Assembly: GCF_024158145.1 (NCBI RefSeq)
Contig: NZ_JAMYXM010000002.1
Coordinates: forward strand, 248,001-312,000
Length of the DNA: 64,000 nucleotides
Origin: Notoacmeibacter sp. MSK16QG-6
GTDB taxonomy: Bacteria; Pseudomonadota; Alphaproteobacteria; Rhizobiales; Rhizobiaceae
Direction: 5' to 3'
This document shows positions 27,191 through 36,154 of this stretch, piece after piece. Positions within the stretch are counted from its first letter, which is position 1; every line of letters starts with the position of its first letter. Made by a program: the position numbers and the translations under genes. Below the pieces are notes generated by a model that ran no database searches, had not been told where the DNA came from, and saw nothing but the letters and a program-made list of their open reading frames with translations.

Positions 27191-28456
27191 ATGGTCAGGC
27201 CGGAAGCTCTGCTTCGCGCCATGTTCGAGGCGGCGGTCGCCGCCGCCCAACCGGATGTTTGCGTTCCCCCGGCTTTGCCGGCCTATCCGCAAAAGGGCCG
27301 TCTTCTCATAATCGGTGCGGGCAAAGCCTCGGCAGCTATGGCGCGGGCGGCAGAACGACATTACGGCAGGCCGCTCGAAGGTCTGATCGTCACACGCTAC
27401 GGCCACGCCGTGGCGTGCGACCGCATCGAGATCGTGGAGGCGGCCCATCCTGTTCCGGATGAAGCGGGTGCTGACGCGGCACGCCGCATGTTGCAACTCG
27501 TGGGTGGGTTGTGCGCAGACGATACAGTACTCTGCCTGATTTCTGGTGGGGGATCGTCGCTACTCCCCCTGCCGCTGGACGGAATAACGCTTCAGGACAA
27601 GCAGACGGTAAACCGCGCGCTCCTCCGTTGCGGTGCGACGATTTCGGAAATGAACTGCGTCCGCCGCCACCTCTCGGCAATAAAGGGCGGACGTCTCGCG
27701 GCGGCATGCCACCCGGCGCGGCTTATCAATCTGCTCATTTCCGATGTGCCCGGCGACGATCCTATCGACATCGCATCGGGTCCAACTGTAGGCGATCCTA
27801 CGAACCGCAAAGACGCGTTGGAAATTCTTCGTCGCTATCGCCTGGACCTTCCGCAAAGCGTTCGAGAAGTTCTGGATAAAGAGGTCTCGGAAAGCGTAAA
27901 GCCAGGCGATCCGCGCGTGGCCAATGTGGAAACCCGTTTTGTCGCAACGCCTCAACAATCTCTGGAAGCCGCTGCCTCCATCGCAAGGGACCATGGGATA
28001 ACACCCCATATTCTTGGCGATGCTATAGAAGGAGAAGCGCGAGAAGTCGCAGTCGTGATGGCGGGCATGACCCATCAGATCACAAAGCGTGATCAGCCGT
28101 TCGAACGTCCATGTGTGCTTTTGTCTGGCGGGGAAACGACCGTCACCATAAACGGCGATGGCCGTGGCGGCCGTAATGTGGAATTTCTTTTATCGCTCGC
28201 CGTCGCCCTGAAAGGCGCTGATGGCGTTCATGCGATTGCTGGCGATACCGATGGCGTCGATGGCGCGGAGGAAGTGGCCGGAGCGGTCATCCGCCCCGAT
28301 ACGCTCAGTCGCGCGCAGGCACTCGGTCTTTCAGCCGGCGAAAGCCTGCTGAACAATGACGGGCATGGCTTCTTCGAGGCGTTGAATGATCAGGTCATTA
28401 CGGGTGCGACCCTGACCAACGTCAACGATTTCCGAGCGATCCTTATCGACAGATAA
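27191..28456 (+). CDS. Glycerate 2-kinase (MOFRL family)
   Basis: 421-residue GckA/TtuD-type kinase. It has an N-terminal DUF4147 domain with LISGGGSSLLPLPLDGITL and a C-terminal MOFRL domain with LSGGETTVTINGDGRGGRN and AGDTDGVDG. It phosphorylates D-glycerate to 2-phosphoglycerate and so feeds the garL-garR product into glycolysis. The ATG at 27191 follows the GarR stop by four bases. It converges with the GntR gene at 28463 with only six bases between them. Confidence 0.88.
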   Translation: MVRPEALLRAMFEAAVAAAQPDVCVPPALPAYPQKGRLLIIGAGKASAAMARAAERHYGRPLEGLIVTRYGHAVACDRIEIVEAAHPVPDEAGADAARRMLQLVGGLCADDTVLCLISGGGSSLLPLPLDGITLQDKQTVNRALLRCGATISEMNCVRRHLSAIKGGRLAAACHPARLINLLISDVPGDDPIDIASGPTVGDPTNRKDALEILRRYRLDLPQSVREVLDKEVSESVKPGDPRVANVETRFVATPQQSLEAAASIARDHGITPHILGDAIEGEAREVAVVMAGMTHQITKRDQPFERPCVLLSGGETTVTINGDGRGGRNVEFLLSLAVALKGADGVHAIAGDTDGVDGAEEVAGAVIRPDTLSRAQALGLSAGESLLNNDGHGFFEALNDQVITGATLTNVNDFRAILIDR

Positions 28457-28462
28457 TGCGCA

Positions 28463-29206
28463 TCACTGAATGCGAGCGTGATCTGTTATGCGATGTCGGG
28501 CCTGAAAAAGGTGAAACGACATGTACATTGATGCGGCCTCGGCGTCTCGCGAACGAATGGCTTCGAAAATGTGCTGATGTTCACGGGCCACTTGCTCGAC
28601 GCGTATTTGAGCACCTTCGCGTGTAAGTTTTTGCGCCACGTCAATGCCGTTCTCGATGAGATTACGTGCGCATTCGAGCATGTCGACCAATACATTGTTG
28701 CCGCTCGCCAGAGCGATTGCCCTATGGAAAGCATAGTCGGCCTCGACGGAGGGCGTTCTCGCCTCCATAGACGAAGCAAGATCCTCAAGGGTCTCCTCGA
28801 TCAGCGCGAGATCCTTTGGCTCCGCCCGTTGGGCTGCCAGACGGGCTGTTTCGCTCTCCACCGCAATGCGCGCCTCGATCGCCCGCAGGATTGAGCCAAG
28901 ATTTTGTCCGGTGGAAAAATCGATCAGCCGCGAAGGCGGACGGCGGCGGACAAACGTGCCGGAGCCGCGTCGCGCCTCCACCAGACCGTCATCGCGCAAC
29001 TTTCGAAGCGCCTCACGAACGACCGGACGCGACACACCAAACGATGCGGCAATCTGGTTTTCGGACGGCAGCTTTTCTCCCTCCTGAAGAACATTAGCGA
29101 TAATCTGCTCAAGAATCTGGCCATAGAGCTGGTCGGCCAGCGTCTGCCGTTTGCGGATTTTCAGCCCGATCTCTTCCAACTGCTCGCTCCCAGTTCGTCT
29201 TGCCAT
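28463..29206 (-). CDS. GntR-family (FadR/FCD) transcriptional regulator
   Basis: 247-residue regulator with a GntR winged helix (about residues 18-88, FGVSRPVVREALRKLRDDGLV) and a helical FCD effector domain with metal-site histidines spread over about 100-235. It is divergent from the TPP enzyme and FAD oxidase pair, which it probably controls. A candidate binding site in the gap is TTGTA-N9-TACAA at 29293-29311. The ligand is probably a carboxylic acid, as usual for FCD proteins. Confidence 0.88.
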   Translation of the reverse strand: MARRTGSEQLEEIGLKIRKRQTLADQLYGQILEQIIANVLQEGEKLPSENQIAASFGVSRPVVREALRKLRDDGLVEARRGSGTFVRRRPPSRLIDFSTGQNLGSILRAIEARIAVESETARLAAQRAEPKDLALIEETLEDLASSMEARTPSVEADYAFHRAIALASGNNVLVDMLECARNLIENGIDVAQKLTREGAQIRVEQVAREHQHIFEAIRSRDAEAASMYMSFHLFQARHRITDHARIQ

Positions 29207-29292
29207 ACCGCAAATAGGTCATAGGCCACTGAACGGCACAATGTCATAAAAAATTACAGAAAAATTCGTAGAACAGCAAAATCTTTTCGAAC

Positions 29293-29311
29293 TTGTAATT
29301 TTGAAATACAA
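29293..29311. promoter_or_regulatory. Candidate GntR operator TTGTA-N9-TACAA
   Basis: Inverted repeat in the 173-base divergent gap between the GntR gene and the TPP-enzyme gene. Its size suits a FadR-subfamily dimer. No other copy with this spacing was noticed. Confidence 0.4.
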
Positions 29312-29379
29312 ATGTAGAAGAGGCGGTAGGGCGATCCGTTTAGGCGGGCGCCGATGCTGAGACGGAGTAGAAATTCGAG

Positions 29380-31071
29380 ATGGCAGGCAAGCTAAAACCA
29401 CGATCGGGCGGACAAATCCTCGTCGATCAGCTGCTCATCCACGGTGCGCACACCGCATTCTGCGTCCCTGGGGAGAGCTATCTCGAGGTTCTCGACGCCT
29501 TGTACGATGTTCAGGACCGGTTCACGCTCATCAACGCCCGGCACGAGGCCGGCGCGGCCAACATGGCTGAAGCCCAGGGCAAGATGACCGGCAGACCCGG
29601 CATATGTCTTGTGACGCGTGGGCCCGGCGCTTGCCACGCTGCCGTCGGTGTCCACATCGCGCAGCAGGACAGCACGCCGATGATTCTTCTCGTCGGGCAG
29701 ATCGCACGCAATACGACCGACCGTGAAGCTTTTCAGGAAGTCGATTATCGCGCCATGTTCGGCCCCATCGCGAAATGGGCAACACAGATCGATGATGCGC
29801 GGCGCATCCCGGAATATATGGCGCGTGCTTTTCGGGTAGCGACATCGGGGCGGCCCGGCCCCGTTGTCATTGCTCTGCCCGAAGATATGCTGACCGATGT
29901 CGTCAGCGTAGCCGACGCAGCGCCCTATACGGCGACGCATGCGAGCATTTCGCCAAGACAACTGGATGCTCTACGAATTGAGATGGAAGCTGCGGAGCGC
30001 CCGCTGCTACTGGTCGGTGGTTCCGGCTGGGACGATGAAGCCGCTCGCGCGATCACGCAATTTGCCGAAACCAACAACATTCCGGTCAGCAGCTCTTTTC
30101 GCCGGCAGGACATAGTGGACAATCGCTCATTCGTCTGGGCGGGAGATTTTGGCACCTCGACTGCGCCCACGCTCATCGCCAGCCTGAAAGAGGCGGATCT
30201 TTTGATCGTGGTCGGGGCTCGACTGGGTGAGATGACCACCAGAACCTACACGACGCTCAATCCGCCCAATCCGGCGATGCGGCTGATCCACATTCACCCG
30301 GATGCAGATGAGATCGGCCGGGTCTATTCACCGACATTGGGCCTGGCAGCGTCTCCTCGTGAGGCGTCCTTGGCCCTTTCTCAAATGGAACTCAAGCGTT
30401 CAGACGATTGGGTGTCCTGGTGTCGGAAGCTGCATGACGACTACCTTCTCGATACCGAACCGCCTGAAAGCCGCGAGTGGACACTGGATATGGGCACGGC
30501 TCTGTGCGCAATCAGGGACAGCCTGCCGGACGACATTGCGGTCACGCTCGACGCCGGTAATCATACGGGCTGGGCGCAGCGCTATCTGCGTTATCGCCGG
30601 CCCGGACGCGGCATAGGCTCAACCTGCGGATCGATGGGCTATGCGGTGCCAGCCGCAGTGTCCATCGCCTTGACCGAACCGGAACGTCTTGTTCTCTGTT
30701 TTGTAGGAGATGGCGGCTTCATGATGAGTAGCGCGGAAATCGCAACCGCCGCCGAGCATGGCGCCTGCCCGATCATCCTTCTGTTCAACAACGGCATTTA
30801 CGGCACGATCCGGATGCATCAGGAACGAGAGCATCCGGAAAGGATATCCGGCACCACGCTCGTCAGTCAGGACTTCGTCAAAATGGCCGAAGGTTTAGGC
30901 GCCTATAGCGAGCGAATTACCCGAACGGAAGATTTCGCGTCCGCCTTCGAGCGCGCCCGCGGCGCGGGCCGTCCCGCAGTCATAGAACTTGTGACCGATC
31001 CCGAACAGATTTCCACACGTACGACGATCAGCAAGCTAAGAGCGGCATCTTCCGCGAAGCCGGGCTCCTGA
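29380..31071 (+). CDS. Thiamine-diphosphate-dependent enzyme, acetolactate-synthase-like
   Basis: 563-residue three-domain TPP enzyme. The activating glutamate is Glu56 in ARHEAGAANMAE. A central domain follows, and the cofactor motif GDGGFMMSSAEIATAAEHG...LFNN lies near 446-475. The conserved Glu argues against glyoxylate carboligase, where it is replaced. It does not look like the housekeeping acetolactate synthase either, and no small subunit is nearby. It is followed after 11 bases by a FAD oxidase, suggesting joint use of a 2-oxoacid/2-hydroxyacid substrate. The reaction is unknown. Confidence 0.85.
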   Translation: MAGKLKPRSGGQILVDQLLIHGAHTAFCVPGESYLEVLDALYDVQDRFTLINARHEAGAANMAEAQGKMTGRPGICLVTRGPGACHAAVGVHIAQQDSTPMILLVGQIARNTTDREAFQEVDYRAMFGPIAKWATQIDDARRIPEYMARAFRVATSGRPGPVVIALPEDMLTDVVSVADAAPYTATHASISPRQLDALRIEMEAAERPLLLVGGSGWDDEAARAITQFAETNNIPVSSSFRRQDIVDNRSFVWAGDFGTSTAPTLIASLKEADLLIVVGARLGEMTTRTYTTLNPPNPAMRLIHIHPDADEIGRVYSPTLGLAASPREASLALSQMELKRSDDWVSWCRKLHDDYLLDTEPPESREWTLDMGTALCAIRDSLPDDIAVTLDAGNHTGWAQRYLRYRRPGRGIGSTCGSMGYAVPAAVSIALTEPERLVLCFVGDGGFMMSSAEIATAAEHGACPIILLFNNGIYGTIRMHQEREHPERISGTTLVSQDFVKMAEGLGAYSERITRTEDFASAFERARGAGRPAVIELVTDPEQISTRTTISKLRAASSAKPGS

Positions 31072-31082
31072 GGGGATTTGCC

Positions 31083-32525
31083 ATGTCTATCAAAGGTGCA
31101 CACTCGGCATGCAATGAGCCCACCGATGGCGAAACGTTGCTGCTCGATAGGCTGAGAAAGGCCGTTGGCTCCAAACATGTTCTGACTGAAGGAACAGCGC
31201 TTGCGGGCGCACTATCGGAGGAGCGTGGCCTATATAAGGGCAACGCGTTGGCTCTTGTTCGACCGGCAAATGTCGAGCAGGTCTCGGAAGTCGTGCGCCT
31301 CTGCTACGAGACTGGCGTTTCGATCGTCCCTCAAGGAGGCAATACTGGACTTGTCGGTGGTGGCGTACCGAATGGCGGTATTGTGCTGAGTACCGGTCGA
31401 CTGAACAAGATTTTCGACATCGACCGTGTCAATGCAACGATAACCGCTGGCTCAGGCTGTATTCTGGCTGAAATCCAGCAGGCAGCGGACGACGCCGGTG
31501 CCCTCTTCCCGCTCTCGCTTGCTTCGGAAGGTTCCTGTCAGATCGGAGGAAATTTGGCCACCAATGCCGGCGGCACAGCCGTGCTTCGCTACGGCAACAC
31601 GCGCGATCTCGTCCTGGGAATTGAAGCCGTGTTACCGGACGGCCGTATCCTTAGTGATCTGAACGGCCTTCGTAAAAACAATATGGGCTATGATCTGAAA
31701 AATCTGCTGATCGGCTCGGAAGGAACGTTGGGCGTCATAACTGCAGTGGTGCTGAAACTCTTTCCGAAACCCGTGCAGCGTATGACCGCTCTTGCAGCTT
31801 GCACCGATTCGCAGGCGGCACTCGACTTTTACGGCATGATGCGCACCAAAAATGCCGACATTCTCTCAGCTTTCGAATTCATCAACCGGTTCGCCCTCCA
31901 GACTGTGCTGGACCATGGGGGCGGCAGCGACCCGTTCGGCGATATTCATCCCTGTTACTGTCTGATAGAACTGAGTAGCATAAATCCGGATGACGAACTT
32001 CGCAGTCGACTGGAAGCAACGCTGACGGAAGCCTTCGAAACGGGCGCAGTTCTGGACGCGGTGATCGGTGCATCCGAAACACAGAATGAAGCGCTTTGGC
32101 AACTACGTGAAAGAATTGCCGAATCGCAGAAGTTTGAGGGCGCTTCGATCAAGCACGATGTATCGTTGCCCGTGTCGAAGCTGGCGGAGTTTATCGAGGA
32201 GGCAGTGGCTGCCTGTCTCGATCATGTTCCAAATGTGCGACCGTGCTATTTCGGGCATTTCGGCGACGGCAATCTGCATTTCAACTTCACGCGTCCGAAA
32301 GATATGTCGGACGCAGACTTTTTAGCTGAATACGCCAGCGTCAACCGTATCGTGCACGATATCGTCAACCGCATGAGCGGCTCCATTTCGGCCGAACATG
32401 GGATTGGTCGGACGAAGCGCGAAGACCTTCACCGCTACAAGGATCCGGTCGCCATTGAAGTGATGCGGCAAATCAAAAGCGCGCTCGATCCCAAGGGATT
32501 GATGAACCCGGGCAAGGTTCTCTAA
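31083..32525 (+). CDS. FAD-binding oxidoreductase, D-2-hydroxyacid dehydrogenase (GlcD/Dld-like)
   Basis: 480-residue member of the PCMH-type FAD-linked oxidases. The FAD-binding segment PQGGNTGLVGGGVPN lies at about 81-95, and the cap region has the ligand motifs HFGDGNLHFN and SAEHGIGRTK in the C-terminal third. Such enzymes oxidise D-lactate, glycolate, D-2-hydroxyglutarate or similar acids. It is co-transcribed with the TPP enzyme upstream. It probably converts a 2-hydroxyacid to the 2-oxoacid used by that enzyme (inference). Confidence 0.87.
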   Translation: MSIKGAHSACNEPTDGETLLLDRLRKAVGSKHVLTEGTALAGALSEERGLYKGNALALVRPANVEQVSEVVRLCYETGVSIVPQGGNTGLVGGGVPNGGIVLSTGRLNKIFDIDRVNATITAGSGCILAEIQQAADDAGALFPLSLASEGSCQIGGNLATNAGGTAVLRYGNTRDLVLGIEAVLPDGRILSDLNGLRKNNMGYDLKNLLIGSEGTLGVITAVVLKLFPKPVQRMTALAACTDSQAALDFYGMMRTKNADILSAFEFINRFALQTVLDHGGGSDPFGDIHPCYCLIELSSINPDDELRSRLEATLTEAFETGAVLDAVIGASETQNEALWQLRERIAESQKFEGASIKHDVSLPVSKLAEFIEEAVAACLDHVPNVRPCYFGHFGDGNLHFNFTRPKDMSDADFLAEYASVNRIVHDIVNRMSGSISAEHGIGRTKREDLHRYKDPVAIEVMRQIKSALDPKGLMNPGKVL

Positions 32526-32567
32526 ACCCGATATCTCTGGCTCGCTTGGTAAGTGCTCAGAGCTGGT

Positions 32568-33275
32568 TCAGTCGCGAAAATAATTGGGATGCTCGCTGCG
32601 CAATTGTCCAATCTGAGTAATTGTCTTGGACAAATGATCGCGCATTGCATGTTCTGCCGCGACCGGATCGGAAGCGAGGATCGTATCCAGAATGGCCTTA
32701 TGCTGGCGTACGATACGCTGGAGCTTGGGCTTCTGCCAACTATCGAGCCGTCGCAGACGGTTAAGATGCCCCGAATTGGCGCGGATAATCTTATGGATAC
32801 CGGGATAGCCAACCGCCGCCATCATGGCTTGGTGGAAAGCCTCATCGAGATCCTGAAAGGCTCCGACCTCTCCATCGCCATTACAGATCGTCTCCTGCAG
32901 GCTGACAATCATTCTTAGGCGCGACACATCGTCATCGGCAATTCCGGCGGCCAGTTTTCGCACGACCTCGACCTCGACGGCGCGCCGAAGAAACATCGCC
33001 TCGCCAATCACGCTGGCATCGATGCGTGTAACGACTGTTTTCGATTGCGGCTTGATACTGACCAGTCCCTCAGCCTCAAGGATCTGGAGAGCGTCTCGCA
33101 GTGGGGTCTGGCTTATCTCGTATTGACGGGCAAGCTCGTTGCGACTGAGAACCGTATCTGGCGGGAGCTCGAAGGAGATAATCCTGTGGCGCAGTGATTC
33201 CAGCGTACGCGCGGCTGCCGGTTGGGGCGCGGAGGATTCGGCACGCGCGAACCATCGTAGCGTTTCGCTGGCCAT
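32568..33275 (-). CDS. GntR-family (FCD) transcriptional regulator
   Basis: 235-residue regulator with a GntR winged helix (about 25-85, ARQYEISQTPLRDALQILEAEGLV) and an FCD domain. The ATG at 33275 is preferred to a TTG 22 codons earlier. It is divergent from the L-talarate/galactarate-dehydratase-like gene, and the palindrome CTAATATACTAG lies between them. It is the best candidate for binding the four related palindromes in the window and so for co-ordinating the aldarate genes (inference). Confidence 0.87.
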   Translation of the reverse strand: MASETLRWFARAESSAPQPAAARTLESLRHRIISFELPPDTVLSRNELARQYEISQTPLRDALQILEAEGLVSIKPQSKTVVTRIDASVIGEAMFLRRAVEVEVVRKLAAGIADDDVSRLRMIVSLQETICNGDGEVGAFQDLDEAFHQAMMAAVGYPGIHKIIRANSGHLNRLRRLDSWQKPKLQRIVRQHKAILDTILASDPVAAEHAMRDHLSKTITQIGQLRSEHPNYFRD

Positions 33276-33359
33276 TACGTTGTTCTCATCCGTACACCTC
33301 GTTGCTGCCGCAGTTTCTATCAACTGCCGCAACTTTGACAAGTTGCAACATATTTCAGA

Positions 33360-33371
33360 CTAATATACTAG
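33360..33371. promoter_or_regulatory. Operator-like palindrome CTAATATACTAG
   Basis: Copy of the four-site family, 29 bases before the dehydratase start and 84 bases before the divergent GntR start. It is well placed to control both genes. Confidence 0.55.
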
Positions 33372-33400
33372 TTGCACGTCACGCAGGGAGTGAAGCGAAT

Positions 33401-34540
33401 ATGACCGAAACAACTGCCATGTCGACCATTGAGGGTCTGAAAATATCCCAGGTCGAGCAACCGCTGAAGACCTCGTTCTCCGATGCAAAGGTCGCGACCG
33501 GACGACAAACCCCTCTTACGCGAGTCGATGTGCTGTCCGTTGAAATTATAGATAGTGACGGGAAGACCGGCATCGGATTCGGCTACACGCTTCGGGCCGG
33601 AGGATCGGCGCTCTATGCTCTTGCAAAGGAAATCGCGCCGACATTAATCGGCCTTCCAACCGCAGCGATTCAGGATGCGTGGGACAGGTTGGCCTGGCGG
33701 ACAAATTCTCTTGGTGCAGGCGGAGCCGCCTATCAGACGATAGCGGCGTTCGATTCGGCTCTCTGGGATCTGAAGGCTCGACGGGCCAATCTAACCCTTG
33801 CCGACCTCCTCGGTACGTATCGCCGCGGCGCGCAGGTCTACAACTCCGGTGGACAATACCTCCAGGCCTCGATCGACGAGATGCAGGCCGCCGCAAAGGA
33901 ATCGGTCGCGCGAGGTATCGGCGGGATCAAGATGAAGGTCGGACAGCCTGACTGGCGCGAAGACATCCGACGGATCGAGGCGGTCCGCGATGCCATTGGC
34001 CCCGACGTAGCGTTGATGATTGACGCAAACCAGCAATGGACCCGCTCTCAGGCCCGCGCCTTCTGCTCCAAGGTCGACGATATGGGACTCACCTTTATCG
34101 AAGAACCGCTGAATGCTCGTGATTATGAAGGGCATGGTGAGCTTGCTGCGGCGCTGAACACACCCATTGCCACCGGCGAAATGCTGACATCATACGCCGA
34201 GCACGCTCAGCTTATAGCGGCGGGCGTTAGCGTCAATCAGGTCGACGCCCCGCGAATTGGCGGGATCACGCCATTCCTGCGGGTGATGGAATTGGCGCGT
34301 AGTCAGGAAGTGATGCTCGCACCGCACTTCGTAATGGAGCAACACCTGCAGATGGTAACTGCCTATCCGACCGATGGATGGGTAGAACATTTCGACTGGC
34401 TGGAAGACCTGTTCGATGAGCGCTTCGAACTAAAGGAGGGACGGATCTGGTTACCGGAGCGTCCTGGCTTCGGCCTCACTCTGTCCGATGCCGCACGCGA
34501 ACGGACCGTTGCGACGTCGACGGAAGGTGCGGCTCTTTAA
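33401..34540 (+). CDS. Enolase-superfamily L-talarate/galactarate dehydratase-like enzyme
   Basis: 379-residue mandelate-racemase-subgroup enzyme with all expected residues: K177-M-K179, metal ligands D208, E234 and E260, and the D282/H309 dyad. The wording around them (KVGQPDWRED, DANQQWTR, FIEEPLNARD, ATGEMLTS, DAPRIGGITPFL, APHFVMEQH) is close to L-talarate/galactarate dehydratase, which forms 5-keto-4-deoxyglucarate, the substrate of KdgD and GarL. Other hexarates are possible. The ATG at 33401 is chosen; the frame upstream overlaps the divergent regulator. It is convergent with the lar operon. Confidence 0.85.
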   Translation: MTETTAMSTIEGLKISQVEQPLKTSFSDAKVATGRQTPLTRVDVLSVEIIDSDGKTGIGFGYTLRAGGSALYALAKEIAPTLIGLPTAAIQDAWDRLAWRTNSLGAGGAAYQTIAAFDSALWDLKARRANLTLADLLGTYRRGAQVYNSGGQYLQASIDEMQAAAKESVARGIGGIKMKVGQPDWREDIRRIEAVRDAIGPDVALMIDANQQWTRSQARAFCSKVDDMGLTFIEEPLNARDYEGHGELAAALNTPIATGEMLTSYAEHAQLIAAGVSVNQVDAPRIGGITPFLRVMELARSQEVMLAPHFVMEQHLQMVTAYPTDGWVEHFDWLEDLFDERFELKEGRIWLPERPGFGLTLSDAARERTVATSTEGAAL

Positions 34541-34552
34541 GCTGAATGCAAA

Positions 34553-34585
34553 GGCGGAGCTGCCAAGTATCGTCGCCGCTCCGCC
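34553..34585. terminator. Hairpin between convergent genes
   Basis: Arms GGCGGAGC / GCTCCGCC with a 17-base loop, in the 88-base gap between the dehydratase and larB. The following AAATT is not a T-run, so its strength as a terminator is uncertain on either strand. Confidence 0.45.
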
Positions 34586-34628
34586 AAATTCTCCGTAAGA
34601 CCGCCAGCGGCTTTAATGGCTCTTATCG

Positions 34629-35303
34629 TCAACGATCCTGATTGACGACATGCGATCGAAGCTTGCCCATTCGCATGGCTGCGTGCGCCGCACCGAACCC
34701 GTTGCCGATATTGACGGTTACAATGCCCGAAGCGCAACTCGCCAGAGCCGATGTGAGAGCCGCTTGCCCCTTCTCCGCCACGCCATCTCCTACAGGAGAA
34801 GGAACCGCAATCAGTGGAGCGGAAATGAGGCCTCCCAGCACCGAAAAGATTGCGCCCTCCATACCCGCGACCGCGATCACTACGTCAAATGTTCGAATTT
34901 CATCGAGACGTTCCATCAAACGCCACAAGCCTGCAACGCCGATGTCCGGAAATTCCGTGCAGAAAATCCCGCTGAATTCCAGCGTACGGGTCGCTTCGCG
35001 TGCGGTTCGCATATCGGCGAGCCCTCCGGTAACGATGGCGACCCGGATATCCAACGACTGCTCGATTTTAGCACCGGGCAGGATCGCCGTACGCGAAAGG
35101 GGATCGTAGTCGAGCAGAGTTTGCAGTTCCTGCCCGAGACAATGGTACTTCTGCTCTTCGAGCCTTGTCACAAGAAGAGCCAGGCCCTTTTGCCGAGCCT
35201 CCTCGACGACAGCAGATATCTGTTCAGGCGTCTTGGACTGGGCATGCACCGCCTCAGGCAGGCCGATCCTTTCGACGCGCTCCCAGTCCATTTTAAATTC
35301 CAT
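34629..35303 (-). CDS. larB: LarB, nicotinate-nucleotide carboxylase/hydrolase of nickel-pincer synthesis
   Basis: 224-residue LarB with the PurE-like C-terminal domain. It is recognised from DIGVAGLWRLMERL (120-133), AVAGMEGAIFSVLGGL (144-159) and LASCASG with the expected nucleophile Cys190, then NIGNGFGAAHAA. LarB carboxylates and hydrolyses nicotinic acid adenine dinucleotide to the biscarboxylate mononucleotide. Some usually constant positions differ (GTSD reads GLAD; VGYG reads VGDG). It is last in the operon, and its ATG overlaps the LarE stop (TGATG). Confidence 0.88.
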   Translation of the reverse strand: MEFKMDWERVERIGLPEAVHAQSKTPEQISAVVEEARQKGLALLVTRLEEQKYHCLGQELQTLLDYDPLSRTAILPGAKIEQSLDIRVAIVTGGLADMRTAREATRTLEFSGIFCTEFPDIGVAGLWRLMERLDEIRTFDVVIAVAGMEGAIFSVLGGLISAPLIAVPSPVGDGVAEKGQAALTSALASCASGIVTVNIGNGFGAAHAAMRMGKLRSHVVNQDR

Positions 35304-36154
35304 CAGGTCTCCAAAGCCTTCACAAAGGCCGATCCGCGTCGATAAGGCTGCAATCCGGCATAAACATAGCCGCCATTTGCGCAAACCTCCGCGCATACAG
35401 AATCTATGTTTTCCGCCACGGATGATATTCCATATATCGATGGATCCAGTTCCACGACGACGCCTTCGCGCCGCAGACGAGCGCGCAGCGTAGCCTCATG
35501 GCCTGTAATGTCACGCAAACGGCCTTCCAGCTCGTCTATGAAACGTAGATCACCTTCCGCTATCGGAATGCCGGTCTCGATGCGGCTCGCGAGGCAGGGT
35601 TGCGCCGGCAGCGATTCAAACCCGGAGAGGCCGAGGTAGCTGGCGATCGAACGGATCATTGGCTTGCCGATCCCGGCCTCGATCAACGGATGGCGCACGC
35701 CATGTTCCGAAGCAGCGATGAGACCCGGCCGGTGCTCGCCCAGATCATCCATGTTTGCGCCAGAAGCCAGCACCATGCCGTTCTCCATACGATCCGACAA
35801 CTGGCGCAACATCGTGGTGTAAAGTGCAGACTTACAAAAATAGCAGCGATTGTAGGGGTTCGCCCGGTATGATGCATCTTCGAGCTCAGCGGCATAGACT
35901 ATACGCAAATCCCAGCGCTCCGCATTGGCAAGCGATTGCAGGCGCGGCAGCGCATCGGAGGGCACCGCAGGCGAGACGGCGTGTACGATGACCGGCGCAA
36001 CGGACAGCCCAGCGCGTTGCGCTACAGCCGCCAGTGTCACCGAATCCACCCCACCGCTGACGGCAATGGCCCAGCCGTCGGCGCTCGCAAATATGCCATT
36101 GAGTTTTTGGAAGGCAGCGGACACGTCACCCGCAGCGCATGCTTGCCTTATCAC
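35303..36154 (-). CDS. larE: LarE, sulfur transferase of nickel-pincer synthesis
   Basis: 283-residue ATP-pyrophosphatase-type sulfur transferase with the PP-loop SGGVDS (33-38), NPYNRCYFCKSALY giving Cys104 and Cys107, and PCLASRIETG with Cys187. Cys187 matches the sacrificial cysteine of the Lactobacillus enzyme. The extra CxxC makes this the three-cysteine type, which in some bacteria carries a [4Fe-4S] cluster that relays sulfur. It thiolates the two carboxylates of the cofactor precursor. It overlaps LarC upstream and LarB downstream. Confidence 0.9.
   Translation of the reverse strand: MIRQACAAGDVSAAFQKLNGIFASADGWAIAVSGGVDSVTLAAVAQRAGLSVAPVIVHAVSPAVPSDALPRLQSLANAERWDLRIVYAAELEDASYRANPYNRCYFCKSALYTTMLRQLSDRMENGMVLASGANMDDLGEHRPGLIAASEHGVRHPLIEAGIGKPMIRSIASYLGLSGFESLPAQPCLASRIETGIPIAEGDLRFIDELEGRLRDITGHEATLRARLRREGVVVELDPSIYGISSVAENIDSVCAEVCANGGYVYAGLQPYRRGSAFVKALET

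Noticed and set aside
29380-31071. Glyoxylate carboligase, suggested by the nearby GarR and glycerate kinase
   Set aside because: The conserved activating glutamate is present (Glu56), whereas glyoxylate carboligase has lost it; the gene also has its own regulator and a FAD oxidase partner.
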